A program made the position numbers and the translations under genes. Below are positions 10,669 through 21,428 of a stretch of DNA of 64,000 nt, one piece after another. The notes beneath the pieces were generated by a model, which did not search any database, was not told where the DNA came from, and saw only the letters and a list, made by a program, of their open reading frames with translations. The stretch covers positions 186,001 to 250,000 of the forward strand of contig BCHX01000012.1 of the NCBI GenBank assembly GCA_001599755.1. Reading direction: 5' to 3'. The stretch's first letter is position 1. Every line of letters starts with the position of its first letter. Source of the DNA: Gliomastix tumulicola (taxonomy: Eukaryota > Ascomycota > Sordariomycetes > Hypocreales > Bionectriaceae).

Positions 10669-12492
10669 ATGGACTCACCAGACGCACGCGGGGGGCTGGC
10701 CCCTTCGTTCTCGGTTGATCATTCCAATTTCCTCTTGCTCTTCCTCACCACACCAATGAGCGTATTTCTCGTCCACTCGGCCGTCATTCATGCTCGCTTC
10801 TCGGGCGACTTCTACACCTTCATCATCACAAACCGCCCGCTCGTCCAGCTCGGCGTCCAGATCATTGCGAACTTCCTGGCCATCGCCCAGATTATCGTCC
10901 TATGCCGCCTCATCAACTTTGCCGTCCGTCGGCGGTTCGTGGATCGGTCCATGAACCTCGACACCTTGAAATTGTGGGTGACCGCAATCGCACATCAGAT
11001 GGACTGGGGCCTGCCTTGGTTCTACTGGCTACCGCTGCTCCTGTTCATGGCCTTCTCAACTGCTCTGAGAGGCCTATGGGCAGCAGCGCTGACCCCAGTT
11101 GTTATATCGATGACAACGGATGGACAGATTGCCGTTCCAAGCTGGTCGAACAATTCCCTGATCAAAGAATATCCATCGGAGGCCTGGCTTCAAGGGCCAA
11201 CCTTGCAGAACGAGCGTGGCATCTTTTCCTACTCGATTGCTACCCAACTACGCACTCAGCTGCTTTCCAGTGCTGCCTCAGCCACGACCATTGACGGACG
11301 GCCACGAGAACACGGCAAGCTGGACAGGTCTCGGTACACCTACATCGGACGATCGTACGGCATGGGCTCGAGCGCTGGGCTTGCCGTGGACGATGTCGAG
11401 AACGACGAGCTCTCCCTTGCGTACACGTACCAAGAAGACGGCTACGAGACAGGTGTGATCTGCATCTACAACGAGACGAGCCAGTTCAACATCACCAGAG
11501 AGAGCCCCAGAAGCGTGGTCTTTTACGCCAGTGGCAACCTCCCAGACACCGACGATACCCCGGAGTGGTCGAACTATCTCAATAACGAGGGGAACAGTAT
11601 CGTGGCTATGGGCGTCGCACACTTCAAGGATCCTCATGCCGAAGTCCTGCCTACCAGAAGATATATCGGCTTCGCTGCCGGGGAAAGCTATGACTACCTG
11701 GACAAGATTCAATGCGAGCTGGACTTCGTGCCGAGGAGATTCAACGTTTCAGTGGATATCAAGGACCGACATATTACTGTTGCCCCAACAGACGATGCCA
11801 TAGACGGCATTGACCCGACCCGACATCTAAGGGGAACAGCGCTCCGCCAGTATGAGCTGATGGCTAACGACGAGACGAACATGTACGTGTCCATGTTCGG
11901 GTCGGCCTTTAACGCATCCATCACAAACCTGCAGACATACCTGAAGTTGAGCGGCAACTCGAGCGGGCTCAACGACTCTGAGGTCGTCCTCGAGGCCGTG
12001 GGCAACTCTGTCATGGTCATGATGGACGACATGCTGGGTGCATACGCAGCGGCCCAGCTGATGATCTCCGATCTGAAGAAAACGGTGCCAGCGACACTAC
12101 AGAGATCCGCGATTGCCTTTGGAGAAGTCCCATTTGCGGTTACCGTCTTTGCAATCAACCTCGCAATCCTGACCGCCTTTGTGTTCGAGATCATCCGCAC
12201 GAGATGGTGGAAAGGGCTGCCCCGTTTTGACCTTTCGGACGTACGGATGATTGCGATAGCCGCCTCGGGTGGCGGCAGAACCCTGGGCGACCTGGCTCGC
12301 GGGAAGAAGGCTCCTGAGCTCGGCCGGCTGATGGTGCGATACGAGGAGGGTGCAGACGGCCAGTATGCCCTCGCGGCTGACTACGACACGGAGAAGGAGG
12401 AGGCTACACCCATTCTAACAGAGTCGCGGCAATCTTCACTAGCGGAGAGCCATATTTGGACGACACCAGTCAGAGGAGCAGGTTGGATATAA
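10669..12492 (+). CDS. Multi-pass fungal membrane protein, unknown function
   Basis: A single exon of 607 residues. The start has an excellent context (GCCGCCATGG). Hydrophobic segments lie at about 22-46, 60-88 and 115-142, then a large extracytosolic domain (about 150-485) with many N-glycosylation sites (NETS, NITR, NASI, NSS), then one span at about 487-510 ('TVFAINLAILTAFVFEII') and a basic cytosolic tail. I know no family name or activity for this architecture. The gene at 27,420-29,627 has the same plan and may be a distant relative. Likely plasma membrane or secretory pathway. It runs divergently from the GH5 gene. Confidence 0.8.
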   Translation: MDSPDARGGLAPSFSVDHSNFLLLFLTTPMSVFLVHSAVIHARFSGDFYTFIITNRPLVQLGVQIIANFLAIAQIIVLCRLINFAVRRRFVDRSMNLDTLKLWVTAIAHQMDWGLPWFYWLPLLLFMAFSTALRGLWAAALTPVVISMTTDGQIAVPSWSNNSLIKEYPSEAWLQGPTLQNERGIFSYSIATQLRTQLLSSAASATTIDGRPREHGKLDRSRYTYIGRSYGMGSSAGLAVDDVENDELSLAYTYQEDGYETGVICIYNETSQFNITRESPRSVVFYASGNLPDTDDTPEWSNYLNNEGNSIVAMGVAHFKDPHAEVLPTRRYIGFAAGESYDYLDKIQCELDFVPRRFNVSVDIKDRHITVAPTDDAIDGIDPTRHLRGTALRQYELMANDETNMYVSMFGSAFNASITNLQTYLKLSGNSSGLNDSEVVLEAVGNSVMVMMDDMLGAYAAAQLMISDLKKTVPATLQRSAIAFGEVPFAVTVFAINLAILTAFVFEIIRTRWWKGLPRFDLSDVRMIAIAASGGGRTLGDLARGKKAPELGRLMVRYEEGADGQYALAADYDTEKEEATPILTESRQSSLAESHIWTTPVRGAGWI

Positions 12493-13288
12493 GTGCAGAG
12501 AAACTACTATAGACTGTGTAATTAGATAGCGCAAATGATACCTCACCAGTTCTCATCTCCCTCGCTCTTCGACTGGCAGCTGATGAACTAATACCGAGTG
12601 ACAAACGTTCTCCCCGAGCTTATTTAGAGCTCTTCCCCTCAGCTGTAGACCTACAATCTTTTGACACGGAAGCGCTGAGCTGTAGCAGACCCGTTCTCGT
12701 GCAGCAAACGAACCAACAGGTTGGTACTTTGAGGACCCGCCATCGTCACCTCTTGGCTATCACAGAGCGCGTAGTGACATGCTCTTGGCAAGATTAAGAC
12801 CCCATTTCGACGGTCAACAGGGCCTCCCGCAAGCATTACAGTACTACGCGTGGGGGAATGACAGGCCTGACGATGCTAGCCGACAATGGCGCATGCCACA
12901 GGGAGAACAGCCGCCAGACTCGCCTGCGGGTAGACCTTTAGCCGCCGCGCCCAGGGCATTCGAGCGTTCCCCTTCTTGAACCTTGTAGGTAGGTAGGTTT
13001 TGCAAACCAACAGTTGTTTCATCATCCTCTGTTGATGCATAGAGCATGCCGCTTGTCACCCCAAGAACCATCCCGCGCGCTAAGAGTCTGGAATAGCAGC
13101 ATGCTGCGCCCCCCTCCCTGGGCTATGTTGTGTATTTTAAAGATGCATCATCTCCTCTATACTCGAGCTCCAGAGAGTCTTCCAAAAAAGCACCCTCCTA
13201 AGAGATCGCTTTGAAGCCTTTCCCAGCTTTCCCAATCTACCAGACTGCCAACCTTTTCCTTTTGGAGACACTGTTTCCCTCAGGAACC
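12493..13288. other. Intergenic, nothing recognised
   Basis: About 800 bp between two plus-strand genes, holding the terminator of the first and the promoter of the second. A CT-rich tract precedes the second start. No RNA gene or repeat seen. Confidence 0.5.
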
Positions 13289-13861
13289 ATGTCGTCTCAA
13301 TTTCTTCATTTCCCTGATCAATCTCCGCTAGAGATTGACGAAGATAATCAAGGAATCTTCAGCAAGTTCACCCTCAAGTTCGGCGGCGTTCGACGAAAGT
13401 TGGGCGAGCCATCTCACTCCAAAACCACACCACCTTTCCCACGATCAAGCTCCTCAAGCTCCACGACATCCCACTCGACTCAGGATAGCTCAACTCAAGA
13501 TGATGTAATTCTACTGATCATCGCTGAGTATGGCGCTTCGGCAACAACCCAGATCTCGGAGGAGGCTCCTCGGTACGGCAGCCACAGAAGGATAGTGTCG
13601 TATGACGACACGTACAAGAGAAACGAGGACTCCCAACTGAAAGCGGCTACTCCCTCCGAAACCTTTTCACTGTCTCGCCCTGTCTCTACATCCGATATAG
13701 ATCAGTTCGACGCCAAACTTCAACGCCGGGGTGCACAACGGAAGAGTGCACCACCGCCATTGAGATTGCGTCCTTCAAGATCCTGCCAGTCGTTGGAGAT
13801 CCTTCAGCCCAGTCCGCGCTCATATCATAAGACGGCAAGGTTCCTGGAGCAAAACGACTAG
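13289..13861 (+). CDS. Hypothetical Ser-rich protein, 190 residues
   Basis: I chose the ATG at 13,289 because its context (GAACCATGTC) is better than upstream alternatives. The protein starts MSSQFLHFPDQSPLEIDED and holds a Ser/Thr-rich stretch at about 43-75 ('RSSSSSSTTSHSTQDSSTQD'), then basic and Pro-rich sequence. No signal peptide, membrane span or known domain is visible. It is probably mostly disordered and intracellular, with many possible phosphorylation sites. An intact frame and promoter-like CT tract are the only support for it being a gene. Confidence 0.5.
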   Translation: MSSQFLHFPDQSPLEIDEDNQGIFSKFTLKFGGVRRKLGEPSHSKTTPPFPRSSSSSSTTSHSTQDSSTQDDVILLIIAEYGASATTQISEEAPRYGSHRRIVSYDDTYKRNEDSQLKAATPSETFSLSRPVSTSDIDQFDAKLQRRGAQRKSAPPPLRLRPSRSCQSLEILQPSPRSYHKTARFLEQND

Positions 13862-14531
13862 GTCAAGATGAGCTACGCTCGGCGATGGGATGATCCGCGG
13901 TTCACCGCCATCCTGTATTGGTATGGCAGGTGCCTGGAGGGCTTACGGTCCTCCCATCCTAATAAATCATACACTTTGTCGACTATGGCTTGACAGTATC
14001 ACGGAGATATTATCCCGGCCTATACTGATGGAGAATCTCAGGAATACAGACGTCATGTACAATGAAAGGGAAAGGCGAGAATCTGAATTGTTTTTTTTCT
14101 TTGGTCTTTTTGCGATAGTTGATATTCCATACCCCAAAGCGCCAGTGTGCAGTACTTCAAGCAATGCGATCCTTCTTGTCAACTCCCTAAAGATGGTCCA
14201 AGATCACCACGTGACGACAGATGTTCAAGGTGGTACGTGACGCCCCAGCTCAGTTTGGGGTGGACTAGTATGTGCCTCCGCTGGGCTGCGACACGCGCCG
14301 TGTTGTATGGGTAAATGCTTTGGTCATGTCAATCTTTATTGAAATCAAGCGCTCTTATTTGTCTATTTACAATTCAAATTCCTTCTATCCGGGCCAGAAA
14401 AGAGTGGCAGAATAGCCTGCCCAAGAGGAGACATGCAAGCTCCGTCCAACAATTGCATCCTCAAGCCTATTGACAAGGGGGTGGCTTTGAAGCAAACGCT
14501 CGTCCTAGAACTTGTGGCTGCCTCTGGCCTA
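13862..14531. other. Intergenic between convergent genes
   Basis: About 670 bp between the 3' ends of two convergent genes. It includes T- and A-rich stretches (14,088-14,100) suited to termination. Nothing else recognised. Confidence 0.5.
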
Positions 14532-16409
14532 TCAATATCCAGTCGGCGGCGGAGGGAAATAGCAACCGCCGTTGTTCATTCCAGGCTGCAAGGGGCCCGA
14601 AGGACTCATAGGTAAAGACTGCGGCGTGGGCGGATAGTACATCTGCGACTTGGGGCGAGACGCATTATATGCTTGCGGTATAGCCACGGCGTCATATCGC
14701 GGCTCTGAGGGTGGGTGATAGTACTGGGAGTTGGGGATCGGAGTCGGTTGTGGCACTGGCGCAGATGGCAGAAACGGTTGTGCTACGGGGGGCGAGTAGT
14801 ACTGTAATGATGGCGTGTTCGAGTGCACGTACTGTGGCGCGTAATGGAGAGATTGATAGGAGGGGGTCTCGGGCTGCTGCCCCCATGTGACGCTTGGGGT
14901 TGAGACAGGCGGTGTTGGTGGTATCTGGCCATATGTCATGACTGGCTGGACTGGAACAGGTTGAACCACGGCTGGCTGAACAGGCACAGGCTGAAACGGG
15001 ACTGGCTGAACCGGGGCTGGCTGGACTTCGACTGGCGGGATCGTGACTGGCTGGACCGGGACTGGCTGAACCATCTGCGCTGCATTGTAGGTGACCTGCA
15101 CTGGCTCCTGGCTCTGGACGGTCCACTGTCCTTCACTTCCTCGGCGATCTGCTTGATAGAGCTCGTGGGGGCCTGGAGGACTGACGGGGTTTGGCGGCGG
15201 TGGTGACTGATAAGAGTGAGTGGCCGGGGGGAGCGAGGGCGTCGAGGCGAACGACGCGATGCCGCTGGGTTGGTACTCGCTTATGCTTGCTGCACGTGTG
15301 TGTATACTCGTGCCAGTGGTCTCCGGAGTAAATGGTGTCTGGGGCTTCTGGTCGCCAGCAGCTGGACCCCAGGAGAAGCCTTGCGTGACCGCTCCCGTGC
15401 TTTCCGTCCCTCCCGTGATGTCCCTTTGATTTGAGGGAGCAGGTGAAGGCGTCGGTAATGCGTCGGCCACACTCTTCATGTCGAACATACTGGGAGCATA
15501 CTCCTGGCCAGAGGATGCTGGGGGAGTAACTACTGCTGCGTATTGGACAGGGTTGGCTGGAGGGACGTATGGAGCTTGCTGGTAAGGCGTGTGGCTTAGA
15601 GAGGCGATTGCCGCTGCTGACTTGGGGCCTGACTCTGCAAAGTTGTACTGCTGGACAGGCTGTGGCTGCAGGGCTGGGTCAAATGCTGCAGGCTCAGTGT
15701 ATGGCGGAACATAGTAGGCCTGCTGATTCGGGTCGCTGGATGGGAGTGGTCCAGGCGTATAGGGCGGGGGAGGGGGCGCGAAGGACAGCTGACTGCTCGA
15801 GCTTGCCGCATAGCTGTACTGGGGGTCTTGGTATCCGTATCCTGGAGCTGCATATCCAGCCTCCACGGCCTTGGCGTCTGCAACCGCCTGGAACGTGCCG
15901 GCGGCTTGGAACGCCTTGTGGGCTTCCTTCTTCTTCAGATGGTTCGTATGAGCGTGCTCGACCGCGAGCCCGGCGCCGTCGAGGGCTGCGTGCGTAACGA
16001 CCTTGATGGCCAGGTCGTTCTCCACGATGGCCGCGATGCCATGCTCTGCTCCCTGGGCGGCGATGGCGTCTGCTCCCAGCGTCCCCACGCCCAGAGTCAC
16101 CACGCCGATTGTCCCGCTGACCGCCACGCCGCCCAGCACATCGCGTTTCCGCGTGACGTGCGTCATGTTGTACTTGTTGAGGTGCTTCTCGACGATCTCG
16201 CGCTTCTTGCGGGCGTTGTGGATGGCCGGGGCCGCGAGGGCGACGCCGATGCTCGAGACGCCCATCGTCAGCGGCAGGGCCAGGCCGGACACAGTCGTCG
16301 ATGTGGCGGCGCCCGTGATCAGGCGCGTGTAGTGCTGCCATTCCCGCTGCAGCTCCTCGGGCGTGAGCCCGTTGCACTTCTCGTCGTACTTCTTGAAGTC
16401 GAACGGCAT
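14532..16409 (-). CDS. Hypothetical protein with conserved N-terminus and Pro/Gln-rich tail
   Basis: A single exon of 625 residues when started at 16,409 (MPFDFKKYDEKCNG), which I prefer to an upstream ATG whose 34-residue extension is low-complexity. Residues 1-175 are conserved-looking: a helical start, two Gly/Ala-rich hydrophobic segments (about 36-60 and 82-112) that could insert in a membrane, and a Lys/Arg linker. The remaining 450 residues are Pro-, Gln- and Tyr-rich and disordered. They include a near-perfect 5-residue repeat of the type VQPVP between about 14,938 and 15,078. A scaffold or membrane-associated role is possible. Function is unknown. Confidence 0.7.
   Translation of the reverse strand: MPFDFKKYDEKCNGLTPEELQREWQHYTRLITGAATSTTVSGLALPLTMGVSSIGVALAAPAIHNARKKREIVEKHLNKYNMTHVTRKRDVLGGVAVSGTIGVVTLGVGTLGADAIAAQGAEHGIAAIVENDLAIKVVTHAALDGAGLAVEHAHTNHLKKKEAHKAFQAAGTFQAVADAKAVEAGYAAPGYGYQDPQYSYAASSSSQLSFAPPPPPYTPGPLPSSDPNQQAYYVPPYTEPAAFDPALQPQPVQQYNFAESGPKSAAAIASLSHTPYQQAPYVPPANPVQYAAVVTPPASSGQEYAPSMFDMKSVADALPTPSPAPSNQRDITGGTESTGAVTQGFSWGPAAGDQKPQTPFTPETTGTSIHTRAASISEYQPSGIASFASTPSLPPATHSYQSPPPPNPVSPPGPHELYQADRRGSEGQWTVQSQEPVQVTYNAAQMVQPVPVQPVTIPPVEVQPAPVQPVPFQPVPVQPAVVQPVPVQPVMTYGQIPPTPPVSTPSVTWGQQPETPSYQSLHYAPQYVHSNTPSLQYYSPPVAQPFLPSAPVPQPTPIPNSQYYHPPSEPRYDAVAIPQAYNASRPKSQMYYPPTPQSLPMSPSGPLQPGMNNGGCYFPPPPTGY
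14938..15078 (-). repeat. In-frame 15-bp repeat encoding VQPVP-type units
   Basis: About nine tandem copies of a 15-bp unit (consensus on the plus strand 'actggctgaacaggc' with variants) encode VQPVP-like pentapeptides inside the 625-residue protein. Changes keep frame and mostly keep Pro and Gln. Confidence 0.75.
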
Positions 16410-17652
16410 CGTGGATGGACGATGGATGGACGGATGGATTTGCCCAGCCGATCTTGGGACGGCGGTTCGAGGGCTCGGCGGGGGGAGGAGGGGAACGATC
16501 AACAGCAACAAAATGTCACTGAGCCATTTTAACTAGCAGAGAAACAACAAAAGGGCAGGGGGGGGACAGCAGCCCTCTAAACAGTCAAATCTCAGGGCAG
16601 GGCGGCGGCGCTTCAGGCACTGAAATCCTGCTCTGCGGCTGACTGCGGCTGAATCCGTGTTAGCCGTGATGTGGGGATCTGCTGGAAGCTATCCAGGGAT
16701 GCAGGCAAGCCACCGGACAGACTATGCGCTCTGATTTGCTAGACCGGTCGATAGTTCTGGACGCCTGTCAGATTTGGGATTGAGCGCTGCAGGAGAATCC
16801 CCACATTCCGGGCTGTCTGTGGCCGACAAGGCAGAGTTGGCTGCTGCTGGCTGGTAAATGGGCTCATTTTGCTGCCTGACGGTCACACGCGATGGGAGGG
16901 AGGGAGTCATGCTTTGCGGATACGGAGTAGATAGTTGGCGTATACGGAGTAATAATGTAAGGTAGCACGGAGTATCTTAAGCTTAACATGCATGATTACT
17001 AACCATGGTGCCAGGTTCCAGATGTAAAGCGACTCACTGCCATGTCACACTTCTTTTGGTTGGACACCCTTGGTGCTTTTGACGAGGAACCCCCACTCGG
17101 AAAGACAGCTACACGGGACACCACTTCTGGAATTCCTGTTGTATGAGAGAACCTTTGGATTTGTATTACATGTATCTATCTATTCACGTTGGTAGCCCCG
17201 AGAAAGAGGGACACCATAAAGCCACTAAACCAGGTCTAATTCGTCTGCACTCTGTGTGATTTCTGCCCGAGCCACGCATAAATACTTCTTGACATGGCGT
17301 CAAAAGTTTATCTTGACAGTGCCACGTGCTCAGCATGCTTTTAATAACCTCTAGGGCTGGACTATACGTCCTAGAATCAGACTGAAATGGCAACGACTCG
17401 GCATAAGGCATGTCACAGTCCGATATCTTCGCTGCGATATCGGAGCATTCTACGTGTATCAACAAAGATAGGGTGGGAGGGTACCTAGCGCTCGAACTCA
17501 CTGGCATCCAACGAGAAGATAAAGGCTGAAGGCATCACTTTATTGATATGCATCCGGGCGACTCAAACGAAGAGCCCTTCTACTTGCATCTGCAACAACA
17601 CCGCTGGTTAGTCTTCATTGCAAATCCTCATCATCCGTCGTTATTTACACAT
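16410..17652. other. Intergenic, divergent from nothing recognised
   Basis: 1.2 kb between the 625-residue gene start and the 3' end of the phosphoesterase gene. 'cggagta' is repeated near 16,920-16,975 ('tacggagtagata', 'tacggagtaataa', 'cacggagtatct'). No gene seen. Confidence 0.45.
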
Positions 17653-18936
17653 CTACACGTAAGTCTTGTCGTTCGGGGTCGCGGGGTATCGATCCTCGTT
17701 GTAGGTCGCGTTGAGCGAGACAGCGCCCACGATCCGCTCGTCCTCCAGTCGGATCCACGTCTCCAGCTCGAGGTTCTTCAGCATCGACTTGGAGAGCGAA
17801 ACCTGGCGCGCGCCGCGGATCCAGTCACCGTTTCCAGCATATCCAGTGTGCTGTCCAAAGCAGAGGTTGACGCCCTTGCCCTCGACGGTCATGCCATCGA
17901 GCATCCTGTCCCACTTGTAGCACCACGTGTTGCCGTGCTCGTGGGCGTTGAAGAGAGCCATCATGCCGGGCGTGCTGGCGATGGCCTGCATGAACGGGAC
18001 GTCCTGGCCGCCGTAGTCGCAGGTGGCGTTGTAGCGGCCGTCTGGGCAGAAGCCGTAGCCCTGCTGGGCCATGGGCATCGTGTCGTTGATGCCCGGCTGG
18101 AGGTGCTCGTCCACGCCGACCGTCACGCCGAAGGCCTCGGAGGCGAAGATGGGGATGTGGACGAACGCCAGCGAGGGGATGACCTTCCGGAACTTCCTGG
18201 CGAGCCTGGTGCTCTCCTGCTGGAACCACGTGGCGGCCGTCGCGTCGACCCAGCTGGGCTGCTCGACGAACGACCCGTCCGGCTTGTTCTCCTTGTAGTA
18301 GAAGCCGCCGCGGCTGTCGAAGAACCAGAGGAGCAGCTCCGGCACGCAGTCGCAGCCGCTGCAGTCGGCGTCATACACGGGGAGGAAGTAGTTGGAGACG
18401 CCAGCCTCGCGCCCGAAGACCATGCGGCGCGTCCGGGAGTTGGGGTACTTCTGCTCCGTCGCCAGGATCATCGACGCCGACGTGTTGACCGTGTGGTCGT
18501 GGTTGCCGTAGGTCGAGCTCCAGGTCAGACCGCGCTCGATGAGAGGCTCCAGGAGCCAGTCGATGTAGTCGGTGCGGTTCTCCCTGAAGGTGCTGGCGCG
18601 GTCAAGCAGGTCCCCGTTGATGACGACGAAGTCGGCAGGCTCCGCGTCGAGGATGGTGTTCATGACCTTGATGGTGTGCTGATCCTTGACGTCGTCTTGT
18701 GGGCATTCACCATTATTAGCGAACGAACGATCAGAGGCGCGCGCGCCGTTTGGGGGGGCTCGCGTACCATTGCCGAAGTGAAGATCCTCCAGGATGTTGA
18801 TATGGAACGTGCCATTCTTGGAGAACTTGAGCGGCCCGAAGGAGGCGGGAGCATCGCGCTCGGCCTTGGCGGCCGTGGCCTGGAGAGGCAGGGCGGCGAG
18901 AAGGCCCCCTGCGACGAATCGGCGAAGCATGGTCAT
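17653..18936 (-). CDS. Secreted calcineurin-like metallophosphoesterase
   Basis: Reads through as one frame of 427 residues. A signal peptide covers about 1-22 (LLAALPLQATA). Metal-binding motifs are in order: 'ILEDLHFGN' (D-x-H), 'VVINGDLL' (GD), 'YGNHDHT' (GNHD) and 'LFNAHEHGNTW' (GHxH-like, with A for G). Cysteines in 'CSGCDC' suggest disulfides. A probable intron lies at 18,696-18,767 (72 bp, GTACGC donor, GCTAATAA branch, ACAAG acceptor). It keeps frame, so removing it gives 403 residues and places 'DDVKDQHT' straight after HFGN as in homologues. The role is hydrolysis of phosphate esters outside the cell, possibly phosphate scavenging; substrate unknown. Confidence 0.85.
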   Translation of the reverse strand: MTMLRRFVAGGLLAALPLQATAAKAERDAPASFGPLKFSKNGTFHINILEDLHFGNGTRAPPNGARASDRSFANNGECPQDDVKDQHTIKVMNTILDAEPADFVVINGDLLDRASTFRENRTDYIDWLLEPLIERGLTWSSTYGNHDHTVNTSASMILATEQKYPNSRTRRMVFGREAGVSNYFLPVYDADCSGCDCVPELLLWFFDSRGGFYYKENKPDGSFVEQPSWVDATAATWFQQESTRLARKFRKVIPSLAFVHIPIFASEAFGVTVGVDEHLQPGINDTMPMAQQGYGFCPDGRYNATCDYGGQDVPFMQAIASTPGMMALFNAHEHGNTWCYKWDRMLDGMTVEGKGVNLCFGQHTGYAGNGDWIRGARQVSLSKSMLKNLELETWIRLEDERIVGAVSLNATYNEDRYPATPNDKTYV

Positions 18937-19045
18937 GGTTAACCTGTCTATGCCCTGGAGAAAAGGAATGGCAAGTCTGCTTGCTCATGGACAGCTGGGC
19001 ACCACTGACAGCAATTTCGCGGCGCATGGGCGACAGACGCCGGCC

Positions 19046-19053
19046 ATATATAC
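19046..19053 (-). promoter_or_regulatory. TATA box of the phosphoesterase gene
   Basis: TATATATG on the minus strand, about 110 bp upstream of the start codon at 18,936. Confidence 0.4.
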
Positions 19054-20049
19054 CCCTTGCCGGTCTGTCGGGTCCATGGCCGTTGGCTTCTGCAGGACGG
19101 ATCATTCCGAACGGCGATGAGGCCATAGGAGATACAGCGCGGAAGCACGTGTGTGCCTCATCGCCGTGCTTTATCGATGGGCAAGAATCCGCCAATTTTG
19201 GCTTGTGGGCTGCTGGTACTGCTGTAACCTGCTACTGGCCAGACTCAGGCTCCCCCACCAACTCTTATCGCGCTAGACTTGAGCTAGAATAACCTTAGTG
19301 TGATGAAGCGCGTCGAGGCAGCGAGGTCCGGGAGTGAAATACCTGCTGTATCGAGGAAATTCATGGGAAGGGATGCCCTGTGGCCTCTGGCGAGATCGCC
19401 ACCAGGCTATTAGACTGTCGAAACAGAGCTTCAAGTGGCTTTGGGCTGTCGAGATATCCATAGTTCAGTGGGCTATCCACTGACGGACAACCAAGTTTTT
19501 GCTGCTCGTGGTTGGCACGTGGACGCACGCAGCACAGGTACATTGAAGGCCGATTACAAATATATGTCAGGCCGACGACAGTCACACGCGGGACAGTGAA
19601 TGGTAGAGGAGGCACCGTGATTACTAGTAAAGAACAGATGTATCTGCAATTTCATTGCGCAGTTTGGCCAAAGGTCTATGTCTCCTCGCCCGCCAATGCC
19701 TGACCCAGATCCCCAAAACTGATGGAGAGATGCCCAAAAAAAAAAAGGAAAAATGACTTGCCAGGATGATGCAGTAGATGCTATTAGTACATACCCAAGA
19801 ATCCCGTCGAAATGAACGGCGCGAGATAGAGAGTTGAGAGAGAGAGAGAGAGGAAAGGAACAAAATAGGAAAAAAAAAAAAACGATGAGCAAGCATGTGT
19901 TGCAATATGTAAATACCGCCCAGAAAGAAGCCTTGCAGTCTCAGCAGAATCAATCAATCAATCAACCAAAAGAACGCCGCGGCCGTGTCATTGTTTTGTC
20001 TGTGTTGTTTGTCTGTTTGTTTGTTTGTTTGTTGGTCGTCAAGGAGGAT
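19054..20049. other. Intergenic with purine tracts
   Basis: About 1 kb without a convincing gene. It holds A-runs at 19,735-19,745 and 19,870-19,882, a GA microsatellite at 19,836-19,856 and a TTTG microsatellite at about 20,005-20,030. The last two lie downstream of the acyltransferase stop and may be part of its 3' end. Confidence 0.5.
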
Positions 20050-21428
20050 TTATTGGCGGGTGGTGTTGTTGTGCTGGGGCAGCAGCGTGTGGCCGTTGGC
20101 CGACTTCTCGCCCTCGTCCTCCTTGACGACGGCGACGATGCGCTCCGACATGCGCGCGCACCAGCCGTCGACGTGCGTCGTCCAGAGGTGGGCGGCGCCG
20201 TAGGTCATGGCGAAGTAGAGCGGGAGGACGGCGAAGAGCTTGGGCGCGCTCTTGAACTGGAGCAGCGGCTCGCCCTCGGCGGGGGCGGCGAAGCCGTACA
20301 CCATCCAGCAGAGGAAGGAGCGCAGGATCTGGTTGTGGAGGAGGTAGACGGCGAAGGACATGCGGCCGAGCCAGAGGAAGAAGCGGTTGGAGAGGACGGT
20401 GCGGGCCGAGGGGGAGAGGTGCAGGCCGATGGCGATGATGTCGAGGCCGAGACCGGACGAGAAGCGCGGGAAGTCGGGCTCGCGGGGCAGGATCGCAGCC
20501 AGGAAATGGCGGAGGCTGAGCGACCAGGGCTGCCAGTCGTGGTGGGTGTCGGGCAGCGACGCGATGTAGAGGCCGACGACGAGGAAGAAGAAGGACATGG
20601 CGGTGCGGACGGGACCCGTGGAGAGGGCCTGCAGCCTGGTGAAGGAGCCGGCGTCGAGGTTCTGCAGGTCGGCCAGGAAGACGCCGAAGAAGAACTGCAT
20701 GCCGAAGAAGGGGTCGTTGCACGCCCAGCGGAAGAGCGTCAGGCCGAGGGCGATGACCATGCGCCACGACTGCTTGACGCGGGCCGTCGTGAGGAGGAAG
20801 ACGTAGACCCAGAAGGCGCCCTTGAGGATGGGCATCATGGTCCAGAGCTCGGCGCCGTACTCACTGCTGCCGTGCGTCCAGACGCGCAGGATGTCGTGCA
20901 GCATGGCGTTGATGGCGGCGAAGAGGGAGTCGCGCTTGTTGGGGCTCGTCTGGGGCAGGCCGACGCCGTCGCAGTGGTTCGACACGTCGAAGGCGCCGAG
21001 CTGGGTGGCGATGCAGCTGAGCGTGATGATGAGGGCGACGGGGAGGACGAGCCGGGGCACGCGGCGGATGGCCGACTTGGTCATGGCGGCGTACGCGGCA
21101 TTGTGGTTGCCCTGGAGGAAGCACTTGATGGGCTTGAGGGCGCAGACGTAGCCGGTGACCATGCAGAAGATGGCAACGCCGATGCGGCCCTGGATGAGGA
21201 CGCGGATGAAGGGAAGCTCGAGAAGGACTGGAGGCTGGTCGGCGGCCGGCGCTGGCCAGAGCAGGTAGGGGAACCATGCGCAGGTGATGTGCTTGACGAC
21301 GACGAGGGCGGAAGCGACGCCACGGAGGCCCTGTTGGTGTGGTCAGTAATTGGAATTCCGGGGGCTGCAGAAAGAGGATAGAAACTCACGTCCACCCACT
21401 TGACGTTGCCCTCAGCTCCAATCGCCAT
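20050..21428 (-). CDS. Acyltransferase family 3 membrane protein
   Basis: Two exons, 21428-21390 and 21330-20050, give 439 residues; the 59-bp intron has GTGAGT and CAACAG ends. The start 'KWVDGLRGVASALVVVKH' is the classic acyltransferase-3 motif with its catalytic His (about residue 27). About ten hydrophobic segments follow, including 'GRIGVAIFCMVTGYV', 'FWVYVFLLTT' and 'LGRMSFAVYLLHNQ' near the C-terminus. The family moves acyl groups such as acetyl onto sugars, lipids or secondary metabolites in membranes. The C-terminal tail is Lys/Glu-rich and cytosolic. No biosynthetic partners lie beside it, so the substrate is open. Confidence 0.9.

Noticed and set aside
17548..18942. 464-residue plus-strand open frame
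   Set aside because: It is the antisense of the phosphoesterase gene; composition (Val/Leu/Glu/Arg-rich) is that of a GC-rich shadow frame and it has no domain.
19834..21381. 515-residue plus-strand open frame
   Set aside because: Antisense of the acyltransferase exon, very Glu/Asp/Gly-rich, starts in a purine microsatellite.
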